From contig NC_060208.1 in the NCBI RefSeq assembly GCF_021130785.1, forward strand, positions 55,889,001 to 55,953,000: a stretch of DNA of 64,000 nt, given 5' to 3'. The stretch is from Homalodisca vitripennis (Eukaryota > Arthropoda > Insecta > Hemiptera > Cicadellidae). The translations under genes and the position numbers were made by a program. The notes beneath the pieces were generated by a model, which worked only from the letters and a program-made list of their open reading frames with translations, did not search any database and had not been told where the DNA came from. Shown here piece by piece: positions 14,801-24,275 of this stretch; positions within the stretch are counted from its first letter, which is position 1; each line of letters opens with the position of its first letter.

Positions 14801-16664
14801 TCTCTGATTTTTCAAGTTGAAACAATTTAACAGATGTGCAATTTTTGCTTATTAGATTTAAAACTTTACTGCAACAATCTAAACAAACTACTATGAAATG
14901 TGTTAGGGACAAACCTCACAGAGTTTTTGGAGCTGGAGAGCATACACAGTGGCTTTGCGTAGTCTATGAACAAGGCGAAATCGCTTGCGTGGCTCTGTGT
15001 TGGCCTCTTGGCGAAGCTGCATTGCATGACTCCATGCTCGCTCCGCCAACATCAGTGGAATCAACAGATACCTACAAGGCAAAACACCACATCTGTGTGA
15101 CTGAACAACCATGTTTTTAACACACAAGCTAATCTTGCTGCTTCTAATCCTGAAATCAACAATGTTAGATCGTTCATGATGAGATACGATTCAGCAGTGG
15201 CAAATATGGCATTCAACTCAAGATATACAGTTTACATTACTCAAAGGAACACTATATTCCAATAGAAAAATAGCTCCAGTGTATATAATCACCACTGTGA
15301 GCTAATAATTATAAAATAACAAGTACAATTATTTATAAACAAAAATATTGTTGCTCCTTGAAAAGTCATGATGACAATATCAAGCATTTGTAGAATAGCA
15401 CAGACTTTAATACTTGCCATAGTAATTTTTCACAATAAAATTTTCTACAAAATGTATTTTTTGATATTTTTTCACGAATTTAATTGAATGTTTAAATTAT
15501 ATATAATATAATATTTATATATATATATATATCAAATTGTTTGGTAACTTTTCAGGGAATCCCAATTTTTTATTTTCAGTCAATTTTACTTGTTCCAAAA
15601 TTTCTAAGTTAGAATCAGGTTACATTCTTATTTCTTAGTAACAAATTAACACACAGAATCAAAATCGAATTCAGATTTCAGATCACAATTTCGGTATCAA
15701 AACAGGAATCAAAAGTTTTCTGGAATGGATCCATCACTATAATAAAACACAAACGCCAACAAAATCAATATTTTACAACTTGTAAAAGTAATCTATGCAC
15801 ACTGGTAACAAGGGTTCAACATCCATTACAAATGTCACAATAATTATTAAGCTATTTCAATAATAAGCTAGGCTTCTGCTTAGCTCATTTGATGTACAGG
15901 ACTACAGACCTGGTTCTATAGCAATATGCTTGACTGCCACACCTAACATTTGTAAACAGATAAACTACTGCCTCTAGTAATGTTTCTTTAAACTACATCA
16001 ACTTCACATTAGCGCTGATTGATTACTACTACACTTTAGGAAAAATTATCAAAGCACGTGTTGAGTTTTCATAACCCACAAACTTTATACAGAAATCACA
16101 ATAAAAATTATTGTTCATTGTGCATATTGTTGCCAATCTAAGTTACCATTTAACATAAGTATTGTTTTAGTAAGTAGAAAGAAGATTTTGTAAATAAAAT
16201 TGACCTATTGCAATTATTCTCACAGTAATACTTATGGATAATTCCTACATAAAATTATTGAATATAACTCCCAGAATCCAAAAACATTCCAAGTTTCAAA
16301 ATGTATACACATATATCTAACTATGCTATATATAAATGCTACATAATGTGCTAGTGGAAGTTATAACTGTCCCACAAAATACTCAACAAGTGAAAACTAC
16401 TGTTACACTACAGGGTTTTTTTCAATTTCTAAGCATGTATAATAATATCCAATCAACTTCAAGGGTAAAGAGTATTTACCGTTCATCTTTGAGCTTTTCC
16501 TCTGTAACGTCTCTGCGCTTGAAGTTGCGTTTATCTCCCTGAAGAATATGTAACACTTTGCGCAGGCGGCGAATTCTGCGGGTGCAGTATCCTCTTTAAA
16601 CACAAAAAATACAAGACTGTGAACACCTTCATCTGTCATCTGTGTGGGTGATTAACAAGTTAAA

Positions 16665-16710
<46 letters not shown>

Positions 16711-17904
16711 CAGTGAAAATTCACATATTATAAACTTTATAGCATGAGTGCATATTTCTCATGATTGAGGCACAGACCTTCTTGGCTTCAGCTCTAAAAA
16801 TGAAGCCACCCTCCTAAGCGACATTGTACACAACTTACGAGTCGTATGTGAATTACCATTATCAACAGTTAGTAGCAGTTGTGTGTCTCTTTCAAATCTC
16901 TACAGTTTTAAAGTGTTTTTAATAAGTTGTATGAGTTATGATTTAGTGAATCAAATAATGAACTTGGTAATGTCTTGGATTACATCCATGTAAGTAACTC
17001 AAAACAATTAAAACTTAATGATTTTTTCATTACATGCCATGTACAGTACATCTGAAATTTTTAAAATATATTTAAATTAGTTCAAAACAGATTTTAAAAA
17101 ATACAGTACAATCGCTGTAGCAAACATTTTCAGTAATTTTACTACACTTGTGTTGTTTCCGTTCTTTGAAAATTTCACCTATTGTTACAGTTTATATGTA
17201 ACTACAATACTGAACAATTAAACTATGAGTTTTAATTTCTAAGCTTATTACAATACTAATTTACTGTATACTACTGTATTGTAAATGTTATTTGATAAAA
17301 AACTCAGCGAGGGGTGAACCAAAATGCACATGCTATAAAGGGATTTTAGACAAACTGATTGGACCTCGATAGCATGACTAATCTAAACAGCCTTAATATT
17401 ACAAACCTCAACTAGATTGAGTTCCTCAATATCAAAATGTTTCCCGAATCCCCTTCAGACTCTTAATGTCAAGGTTCTAAAGTGTATTTCTCAGGCAAGG
17501 AATAAAAGAAATATTTATATTATGTTCTGTTTGCAAATTAATTTAGTTGATTTTTGTATACATAAAAATGGTACTAAAAAACAAAAATTATAGCTCTACC
17601 AGGACTTGAACCCAGATCTCACTTACTGGGACAAGCATGCTAAACTTTTTGTGATGTAATTTAATATTCAGCTGTTTCCTTCACCTAATTGTTTAATTAA
17701 AGCAAAGTAACATGTAATTATAAGACCAAATATTTATCAGACTATTAATATTAATTAAGTTAGTAAAATCAATCAAATCTTAATGTAATTTCAATCATGA
17801 ATGATTTGCATAATTTATTTTTTTCGTCTAGACTAACCTGTAACGCTGATAGTCGCTGTGTCGAAGTCCATGTTGCTGTTGTGCATCCTTTATAACCTTT
17901 AATA
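274..17904 (-). CDS. SRP68: SRP68, signal recognition particle 68-kDa subunit (partial, six exons)
   Basis: SRP68 binds SRP RNA as a heterodimer with SRP72 and takes part in co-translational targeting of secretory proteins to the ER. Six minus-strand exons read in order: 17838-17904, 16480-16593, 14915-15071, 13010-13131, 2073-2256 and 274-540. All junctions are GT/AG and every codon phase matches across the splices. Diagnostic stretches include QQQHGLRHSDYQRY, RGYCTRRIRRLRK, ERAWSHAMQLRQEANTEPRK, DARTKLEAQAYVAW and LRYCAYNIGDQSA, which align in order with SRP68 as I know it from human. The start-codon exon (above 17904) was not found, and the C-terminal half lies beyond the left edge. The intron from 2257 to 13009 is 10.8 kb and filled with transposons. 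Introns, domain order and intact frames indicate a live host gene. Confidence 0.93.
541..2072 (-). other. SRP68 intron, no recognisable content
   Basis: AT-rich intronic DNA between two SRP68 exons. Scattered open frames (for example 1084-1338 plus) have no recognisable motif, low-complexity composition and no splice context. Nothing else is supported here. Confidence 0.6.
2073..2256 (-). CDS. SRP68: SRP68 exon with CAYNIGDQSA motif
   Basis: The acceptor cttttgcag and donor GAT|gtaagt are strong. The first base completes the Lys codon begun in the previous exon, followed by MVYEKLQSALSEEEQVVYKQ and LRYCAYNIGDQSAMDDLL. The exon ends in ELLDNLD in phase 0. The sequence is nearly colinear with vertebrate SRP68 (VLYNQR, then IRYCAYNIGDQSA). 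Confidence 0.92.
2761..3901 (-). mobile_element. mariner element, decayed, with TA target site
   Basis: TA-flanked termini CAAGGGAGTACAAAAACAAA on the left, and on the reversed right end CAAGGGGGGACCCAAAAGTA, form imperfect inverted repeats. The minus strand carries a mariner transposase relic. The N-terminal helix-turn-helix part is at 3392-3709 (EQCAALKFFFLLGKSAAET, then DQPRPGHPPTSRT). The C-terminal part is at 2822-3163 (PAHTALSV, then PPYSLDLALCDFLLFPRLK). The span between them is too short for the missing middle, so the region with the first catalytic Asp (normally TGDE) is deleted or scrambled. The element sits in the large SRP68 intron and cannot be active. Confidence 0.85.
3904..5089. 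other. SRP68 intron stretch without recognised features
   Basis: AT-rich intronic DNA. The only frame of note (4853-5128 minus) shows no family motif. It approaches the presumed left end of the piggyBac relic near 5090. Confidence 0.5.
5628..7017 (+). mobile_element. TTAA-flanked piggyBac-like MITE inserted in the piggyBac relic (copy 1)
   Basis: Both sides carry TTAA (5624-5627 and 7018-7021). Terminal inverted repeats are CTCTTTCAGGGCCAGG on the left and, reversed on the right, CCCTTTCTGGGCCAGG. The last 110 bp repeat GGCAATAT and its complement several times, making subterminal palindromes. No coding frame of interest is present. It interrupts the transposase relic, so it is younger. A second, reversed and left-truncated copy lies at 49536-50623. 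Confidence 0.88.
5804..5847. repeat. (TA)n microsatellite
   Basis: Uninterrupted TA dinucleotides within the left part of MITE copy 1. The second MITE copy has only a short TA run at the corresponding place, so the array expanded after the copies diverged. Confidence 0.9.
8420..10582. mobile_element. 2.2-kb non-autonomous DNA element, CAGGGTGGC termini
   Basis: Left end CAGGGTGGCCGC and right end (reversed) CAGGGTGGCGAC form short inverted repeats; ATATA borders both sides and may be the target duplication. No transposase was recognised inside. The interior changes from AT-rich to a GC-richer segment at 9820-10300, suggesting captured or unrelated sequence. It contains a smaller nested MITE (9701-10042). 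A similar terminus (CAGGGTGGCCATTCGACC) occurs at 23861. Superfamily unassigned; hAT-like or Transib-like are possibilities. Confidence 0.55.
9701..10042. mobile_element. Harbinger-like MITE nested in the 8420-10582 element
   Basis: The ends TTGCGTTTACACTGGCAAGT and (reversed) TTGCGTTTTCACCAGCAAAA are inverted repeats. The CGTTTACACT-GCA core also occurs reversed at the right end of the PIF/Harbinger element near 37788, and both elements have repeated TTGC/GCAA words internally. No coding capacity is seen. The family link is by terminal similarity only. Confidence 0.5.
11135..13009. other. SRP68 intron stretch with a short direct repeat
   Basis: Mostly unrecognised AT-rich DNA. Positions 12327-12456 hold two imperfect copies, offset by 72 bp, that begin GCTCAAACCTCCGAG and end near ATTGTC-GTGTTG. 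No coding frame or TE protein was recognised. Confidence 0.5.
13010..13131 (-). CDS. SRP68: SRP68 exon DARTKLEAQAY
   Basis: The acceptor ctgtgcag, donor AA|gtatgt and 122 bp give TDKCDARTKLEAQAYVAW and LHFELQMWKPAMENLNKA, with phase 0 entry and phase 2 exit matching both neighbours. This is the ancestral-like copy of a locally triplicated exon: further copies follow at 13181-13408. Confidence 0.92.
13181..13408 (-). pseudogene. Extra tandem copies of the SRP68 exon
   Basis: The exon plus flanking intron (unit 171-174 bp) is repeated. Copy 2 (from 13181) is complete but has a 3-bp insertion giving ENNLNK. Its acceptor changed from gtgcag to gtgcaaacag, which would join out of frame. Copy 3 (13355-13408) covers only the downstream part and breaks inside LHFEL. 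Copies are nearly identical, so the duplication is recent or an assembly artefact. Copy 2 is probably not usable as a normal exon. Confidence 0.85.
13405..13860 (+). other. Unrecognised frame with a hydrophobic tail in the SRP68 intron
   Basis: An open frame to 13677 contains MIDNFNTNFTLNLINLAVIN, then LGLDTKLKIISKKFSKNYKD. After the stop, the next frame continues with a hydrophobic run STFVIAALCIVFICTF. This could be a broken tail-anchored or small membrane protein, or chance. I do not recognise it. It begins next to the breakpoint of SRP68 exon copy 3, so it may have arrived with that rearrangement. Confidence 0.2.
13861..14914. other. SRP68 intron stretch, nothing recognised
   Basis: AT-rich intronic DNA without recognisable coding blocks, inverted repeats or RNA genes. 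Confidence 0.5.
14915..15071 (-). CDS. SRP68: SRP68 exon ERAWSHAMQLRQE
   Basis: The acceptor ccttgtag is followed by G, which completes the Arg codon left by the preceding exon. The exon then reads YLLIPLMLAERAWSHAMQLR, EANTEPRKRFRLVHRLRKA and a LCE end at donor gtttgt. The sequence is highly conserved with SRP68, in the region just after the N-terminal RNA-binding part. Confidence 0.94.
15072..16479. other. SRP68 intron, nothing recognised
   Basis: AT-rich intron with a short TA run near 15507-15532. No coding block or transposon end was recognised. Confidence 0.5.
16480..16593 (-). CDS. SRP68: SRP68 exon with the basic RNA-binding segment
   Basis: The exon reads RGYCTRRIRRLRKVLHILQG, then DKRNFKRRDVTEEKLKDER, bounded by acceptor tttaaag and donor CG|gtaaat. 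Its first base completes the Arg codon begun by AG of the upstream exon. This arginine-rich stretch matches the SRP68 N-terminal RNA-binding domain, which contacts and remodels SRP RNA. Confidence 0.94.
16667..16704. repeat. (CA)n microsatellite
   Basis: A CA dinucleotide run of about 19 units followed by a short TA run, in the SRP68 intron just upstream of the RGYCTRR exon. Confidence 0.9.
16705..17837. other. SRP68 intron, nothing firmly recognised
   Basis: AT-rich. On the minus strand near 17596-17610 there is GGGTTCAAGTCC, close to a Pol III B box, with no matching A box or clover-leaf that I could fold. It may be a worn tRNA-derived SINE end. Confidence 0.4.
17838..17904 (-). CDS. SRP68: SRP68 exon QQQHGLRHSDYQRY
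   Basis: A 67-bp exon following the strong acceptor ttcctgaacatttcacag. It reads LKVIKDAQQQHGLRHSDYQR plus Y, with donor AG|gttagt. It enters in phase 1 (the Leu codon is split), so an upstream coding exon must exist above 17904; none was found with confidence. The motif is the best-known N-terminal signature of SRP68. Confidence 0.93.
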
Positions 17905-18204
17905 CTGTGAAATGTTCAGGAAAATAAACAGCCTTTTATCTTAAAACAAAACACATACAAAAATCTGGATAATTTTGTCTCTGTCATAAATCAATCTTGA
18001 TCAATATTTTCAAAAGGTTTTTTTCCAATTTTATGGCAATGGGGTATTCTAAAGTTGAGACAAAAAAATACAAGTTCAATTTTACAAAATTTTTAAATAA
18101 ACAAACTGTAGTCGTTATGTTCGGAGGCCAAACTGATGCTGCTAAAGGTCTGTGGGTGCGCTAGTTCAACTTTTGTAATTATCATTGATAGACCAAAACT
18201 TAGA

Positions 18205-18942
18205 ACGAGAGTTGAACAAATGGGCAAAAGTGGAGAAGAAATATGGTTTAGAGATGAACATACAAAAATGTAAAGTAATGAAAGTAGAGAGAAGGGAAGG
18301 AAATAACAAAGACGTGTTAGTTGAAGGAAAAAGACTTGAAAAGGTGAAGGAATTCTGTTATTTAGGAAGTATCATAACAGATAGGGGCACAATAAGAGAA
18401 GAGATAGGAAACAGAATATGGAAGAGTGGAAAGTTTTTCAATATGGTGAAGAATATTGTGTGGAGTTGGAACATTGGGAAAGAATCAAAAGTATTGATGT
18501 ATAAATCTTATTTCCAACCAATTTTATTATATGGAGCAGAGACGTGGACGTGGACTAAAAATGATTTAAGCAGATTGCAAGCTGCAGAAATGAGATTTTT
18601 AAGAGGGATAGAGAAGACTACAAGAAGAGATAGAATAAGGAACGAAATAACCAGAGAAAGATTGAAGGTAGTTTCACTGCAAGAGACAATGGAAGGAAGA
18701 ATACAGTGGATGGGCCATGTGAAGAGGATGGGAGATAATAGAATGCCTAGAATAGCACTGGAGAAGGAGGAAGGAGGAAGAAGACCAAGAGGAAGATGGG
18801 AGGACCAAGTGTGGAAAGACATAGAGAGAAGGGGACTACAGAAAATACAGGTGGAGGAAGAGGAGACCTGGAATGATAGACAAAAGTGGAGGAGGCTGTG
18901 TACGATGACCCGTGATAATGGAAACGTCTGATGATGATGATG
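18205..18942 (+). mobile_element. 5'-truncated non-LTR retrotransposon (RTE-like) with 15-bp target duplication
   Basis: The insert is bounded by identical AGACCAAAACTTAGA at 18190-18204 and 18943-18957. It encodes about 240 codons of the C-terminal part of a reverse transcriptase polyprotein (YGLEMNIQKCKVM, then FCYLGSIITDRG, LLYGAETWTW, RIQWMGHVKRMGDNRMPR). Coding ends at 18931 and a GATGATGATGATG tail precedes the repeat. Endonuclease and the catalytic YADD region are absent. The frame's apparent ATG at 18185 lies in the flank and target repeat, so it is not a native start. The frame is intact, so the insertion is fairly young. Clade by tail and motif style only. Confidence 0.88.
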
Positions 18943-18957
18943 AGACCAAAACTTAGA

Positions 18958-19327
18958 CTTAGTCAGTTTGTAAAATGTGATTTTTTTATATATTTAATCT
19001 TTTTTGTGATTGATTTGTGTATAGTTGATCCACAAAAATATTTCCACTGTCTGCCTTTATTCTGTTAATAGGATAACAAACATAATTTTTAAGATGTCAT
19101 AAATATAAAAATCATAATAAATCATGTAAAACAAATACATTTCCAAATTCTACATATGGTTTCTTTTTTTCTACATGGTTGCACTTGACACACCTAAAAA
19201 TTATAATTTTAATTTCCTCAAAGAAATTAGTTTCTTGCTCTGACAGCTAAAAATTTATGACTGTTCTCATTGATAACGATAGTTCATCGCCACTATAATT
19301 GCAGCCACTACAAACACAAAAAGTGTT
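18958..19327. other. Short intergenic or intronic stretch, nothing recognised
   Basis: AT-rich DNA between two transposons. It could still belong to the 5' part of the SRP68 locus. Confidence 0.5.
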
Positions 19328-20206
19328 GGTACTTTGGGATTATACCGACCACACCCAGACATGAATCGTTATTTGACATTTTGCTTCTACTGATTACTAG
19401 ATTAGCGTAGAACAATATTTCGTCAATATAAAACAGAAATTGTCTTATCGCAAACCCCTCCCCATCCTCAGAGGTCAAAATCGAGCGGTCTAGTAGATAA
19501 CGTGATTGCAGAGTCTCGCCGCCCGTTCAGCTGGTGCGTCGCTTTGTTGTACTTCCGTGTTTTACCCCTACATTTCTCTAAACACAAAAATTCAACAAAA
19601 ACAAACATAAACTAAACTCTTTATCGAAAAAAAAACCACAAAACTTGTTTTTATTCTTGATCACACTCCGCCACCCAAAATGCGAGTGCCTCCGGCCACC
19701 AAAGGTGCTGCCGAAGCCCACGCTGATGTCAACGAAAGAAAAACATCCCTCAACATAGTACCTATCAGTAAAATATCAAATTCTAGAGGGGCTGATCAGA
19801 AATATAAATTGAACTGTAATAGAAAGGCAATTATGTACGTGTAAAAAACTTAAATAATCATGTGATCCTGTGTGGCCTGCCGTAATCGGGATTCTCGAGA
19901 AATAACAGCAACAATAAGATAACAGCAACAACAATACCGATCACAATACCTGGAAATGCTTGTTGATTGATGGAATGTTAGTTCTGTTACTCAACAACAT
20001 CGTTTTATAACGTTCTAAGTTCATTGAAAAAGGTTGAAGCGTTGGGGGCATATAACAGAATCTGACCCCATTAACAATTGATAATCGTTGTAAGTTTGTA
20101 ATTTTGTAATAAAGGAGTTGTTTTTTTTCTTCTATCATGTTTGTTTCTATAAATTTATATTTTTGTTTTCTCCATACTGGTGTGTTCGGTATAATCCCAA
20201 AGTACC
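19328..20206. mobile_element. Merlin-like element, copy A (complete, non-autonomous)
   Basis: The inverted termini GGTACTTTGGGATTATACCG occur at 19328 and reversed at 20206. Flanks AAAGTGTT and AAAGTTTT match at 7 of 8 bases, as for an 8-bp target duplication. GG-starting repeats and 8-9 bp duplications fit Merlin (ISXO2-like) elements. No transposase frame remains here. A plus-strand frame at 19680 (MRVPPATKGAAEAHADVN) is short and unassigned. A related copy without its left end is at 52997-53516. Confidence 0.6.
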
Positions 20207-20214
20207 AAAGTTTT

Positions 20215-20763
20215 TACTTTATTTGAATTAATTTTAACCAATACTGGGTAGTCTACATGTTTACTTTAGCCATTTCACAATGTTTATTACTTTTTAAACA
20301 GAAACATGCTTAACAAGTACATTAAAAGGACTTCGTAGTGCCCAATATTTGTGTTGTGTAGTGAACATTTTAATTCAACGGCTTATCATTTTATTAGTTT
20401 ATCAGTCTACGGTACGTAGTCATGAGTTAGTTCAATTTTGTATACTAACATGTTAACACAGTAACAAGTTTCTCGAACGTAATACCACAAAACATTATTT
20501 TGTAATAAGTTAAACAAACAACAGTTTCCCATCTCTAGCGGCCATTACTCAAATACCATGTACATAATTTTATTTTGTTTGAATTAATTTGGAATATAAG
20601 ATTTGTAATAATTGAATTTTGAGATTATATTAGGGTTTAGTGAAGTTACATTATTATATGTAACAGAAATATACACATTTTAGATTATAGAAAATAAAAC
20701 TTTATTTAAATACCAAGTTTGAGCAGTGTAAAAAAATTTAAGTAAAGATGTCTTATTTTACCA
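20215..20763. other. Unassigned AT-rich stretch
   Basis: No coding block, repeat or RNA gene was recognised. Confidence 0.5.
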
Positions 20764-20975
20764 GGCGAAGTTAGGGCTAAGAAGCCCTCTCTTAACACAA
20801 CCTGAGAACCAACGGCTTAAAGGTGACTTCTGAACCACCACCAATGGCCGGGCAGGCGGGCTGCTTCCAAGGACAGGATCGTTCAGCAGTCACCCATCCA
20901 AGCAGCAACCACGCTCGACGTTGCTTGATCCTGTTATCTTGCCATAACCGTTACACTGTGCCATTGGCGTAATAC
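20764..20975 (-). mobile_element. 5S-rRNA-derived SINE
   Basis: Read on the minus strand, the segment at 20932-20885 contains ATCAAGCAACGTCGAGCG and GCTTGGATGGGTGACTGCT. These match the internal control region of animal 5S rRNA (GTTAAGCAACGTCGGGCG, then CTTGGATGGGTGACC). Upstream sequence does not match the 5' half of 5S rRNA well, and a non-5S body follows. This is therefore a SINE3-type or 5S-chimeric SINE copy rather than a functional 5S gene. Borders are approximate. Confidence 0.65.
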
Positions 20976-20989
20976 TTAAGTCTAAGACT

Positions 20990-23860
20990 ACAGTACAATA
21001 AGCAGCCACCAATACAATGAAATCATGATTATCGATTATAAATATTGATGTGATTAAATAGAACATTTCACATATAGATATTCATAATTAATCATTGCCG
21101 GCTGCTTTTATTTCATTTATGAGTGAATAGGCTAGTGATACCAGCAAGAACAATGGTGATGAACATGCAGTTATTGTCTCAAAATGTATTTTTAAACATT
21201 GAACAAGTGTCCAGTTTGTAGTGAGGAGATGAAAGCTAGAATTAAAGGTGTAGAAATCATAAAGCTTATCATAGCAAGAAAAGTTAGGACAAACACAGCG
21301 TGACAAAAAAGACTCTTGAGAAAACTTTAATATTCTAAATTTGGTATAGTGAATATATTGAAAATCGTATACTATTTTAGTTGGAATCACACAAACTATG
21401 ACTTTTTAGTAATGGATGTAGTTTTGACAGCATCAGTACCTGCAGAAATACAATTCCAGTTTGGCTTAAGTAATCATAAGTACTATGCTCAAAAATAGTT
21501 TCAATAAAGTTTAGTTGTTTTATATAATCTGAAACAAATACAATAATTTTACATATAAAAGTATAGCTTCACTATAATACAATTAAAAGCTTAAAACATA
21601 ATTCAATGCCTAATTTATTGCTCCAAATTAATTCAAAGATTTTTTCAATATTATAGTTTGGTTTTTTGTTCAAATATAAACAAAGTGTATATATTTGTAA
21701 AACTTATTACATTTGGAATAATATGGCTATTTTGAAACAACTGTGTTTTTGTGTACAAAGTGAGATCTTGAGTAGTGGATATTAGGACATGACAACATTT
21801 TTAAACTTTTTACTTCAGAGGGCAACATACCTGAACAGAGGGTAAGTACAATACTGTTATACTTCTTTTATTCCTTATTGTTTTGTAAATACATTGATAT
21901 ATAACATGAAAAATTTAATTACAAAATTGTATTTTCTACGGTTGTTTAAAAAGAGGACTGTAATAACGCCAAAAAAGCTGTGGCACTAAGGAGGTGGGTA
22001 TGTGGCACTCGGAGGATTAAAGCCCCATTCTATCATTAATGGCTACAGCATAATAAAAGGCCACCACCACAATACCCAAATTACGTTATATAAAAACCAT
22101 GTGTATCTATAAAATGTAACAAACAAAACAGTTTAACATTTTATTACTTTTTACTGTTTTTAAGGATATACTATGATTCTATTGTGGTGGTGCCCTCTTA
22201 TTATACTGCAGGTTGATAAATATGTCATAGAAGCAGAGATGACACAGAAACCTACTCAGAATTAGTCACTGGACAGAAGCAGTTAAATTGTGCTAAAGAT
22301 TAGCTCGCCAACCAAGTGTTGGAGCTAACAGCTCCATTGTTGACATGCTTCTTGAGAAAGCTGGCAGTTTCAGAACAGGCTGTGAGCAAATCTCTTGGCA
22401 GCAGTGTTCAGAATATCATAATTTACTTTTTTCCGAATATCACCATTAAAGGAATAAAATTAATTAATTCTAGGATTCTTGTTTAAAAGCCACTCCAAAA
22501 TAATGCATAATTTAGCTTTCTAACCTATACATTAAGGAACAGATGTAAAGGATACTCTCAAGTGTTAAACTTGGTGTTACTGAAACATCAATAGAATCAA
22601 CAGGTTTTTCATTTTCTGATACTTCCATTGTAGTTTATCTAAATAAAACTACCCTAATGTAACTGAATGTAAAACAATTGGATCAAGATACGTGACACTA
22701 CAATCAATACACTACAGATTACATTCCAACTCTAAACGAGTCTGACTAAATGAATCTCCCCAACTAACCAGTTGAGTCGACAGATGACCAAAACGTCAAA
22801 AACAAAAATTGAGATGACGTGGAACGCCAGTGTTTTTACTTGGATAACCACAGTCTTTGACTTTCGAAAGCCACTCCTTTTCTTTTCCACAAAGCCAAGA
22901 CACATGAGCTAAAACTTTTCTTTTCTTCCTCATAAAAAGTAAACGTATTTGTAAATGTCGTTTTGTTTTTGAGCATTATTATAAACTAACCATATTAAGG
23001 ATTGTTACAATTATTATCAAAGAGCGTGGTACGTCACATCACAATAACTAGTATTTTTTTTTTTTTTTAATTTCATCCCACTTATTTTCTAAAATTTAAT
23101 ATTTACCCTATGTATTTTAATCGCTTATTGAAGTGACTAATTCTTTTGGCGGGCTATGGATGTATGTTTAGTAAGGGGGGAAACTGTCGTTTCGCGTCAT
23201 GAAACGTCGCGTCACGCTTGTTGGCTTATTCTGTTTCAGTCAGTGGCTATCCAGGCGTGCTCGAGAGAGGTCATTTAGACAAAACTAACTGTTTTTAACA
23301 TATTGTTCTTTAGTGTTTATGGAACAAATTTATATTTGTTGAGATAGAATGTTGCGGAATACTATAATTTTCGGATAACCTCCAGTATTCTAAATCGCGT
23401 ACTATAATCAGGTTATGGGGGTATGTGTGAATAACTATTGCTAATACTTTGGGTAATATGCCAAAAAAGGTACAAAAATTAGCTATAACATAATTTTGCA
23501 ATATAGGCGTTTTAATTTCTCTAGGTCAAACTACTGAGCAAAGTAAAAGGTTGAAAATTCTATGACTAGAATATTTTTGTAGACAATACATATAATTCTG
23601 AACAGAAATTGTACTTGGGTTTTTTTAATGCATATTAACTGAGATAGAAGGTTTCTTCAGAAATTAAATGCCGAGATATACTGTCGATAGAATACATATA
23701 TTTGCCAAAGAAAAGTGCATGTGATCTTACTTAATAATGAAAAATAACTAAAATAAAGTTGTGCCGCTTTTTGGGTTTTACAAAATTAATTATATTATTG
23801 AATTTATGACATTTTATATATTGAAATAGGTTTAAAAAAACTTAATTTATTAAACAGGGT
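20990..23860. other. 2.9-kb stretch without recognised genes
   Basis: AT-rich DNA with short unsupported frames (for example 21088-21390 minus, 23310-23501 minus). A GC-richer patch at 23160-23275 (GTTTCGCGTCATGAAACGTC) is palindrome-like and may be a transposon end. At 23861 a CAGGGTGGCC terminus like that of the 8420-10582 element appears. Confidence 0.45.
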
Positions 23861-24275
23861 GGCCATTCGACCTGGAATAAGTCGGGCATTTTTTTTTAGA
23901 AACTTTTTGAGGCTTAGGTTATGTTATTAACCACTCGCGCGCATCTTTCCATGTTGTATAATGTTGTCGGTGTCACTGTTACTAGTTTTGTTGGGCATGT
24001 AAACTATCTACCAGTTATATATAGTGCCGTTTTACCATTTTGTGAATTTAAAATGAAAGAATAGTACCGCTCTGTCTTGTTTCTTCACGATGACAGAGGC
24101 GGAGTTTATCATTAAACGCCTTTTATAGATGTACCCTTCTCATCTAGACCTTTTGAAGAAAAAAATAATAAAGCTTGGAAAGCTTACTCCAGACTTACCA
24201 AACGTAGTGCAAAGAAGTGAAAAGTTTACCCGAAATTTTCAATCGAACTCAAAAAATGTGACTGGTAGCACAGAG

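Noticed and set aside
17588..17650. tRNA gene on the minus strand
   Set aside because: Only a B-box-like GGGTTCAAGTCC is present; no A box, anticodon arm or acceptor stem could be paired. At most a worn SINE end.
19680..19842. A possible first exon (MRVPPATKGAAEAHADVN) of a host gene
   Set aside because: It lies inside the Merlin-like element between its inverted ends, shows no known motif and is not conserved in copy B.
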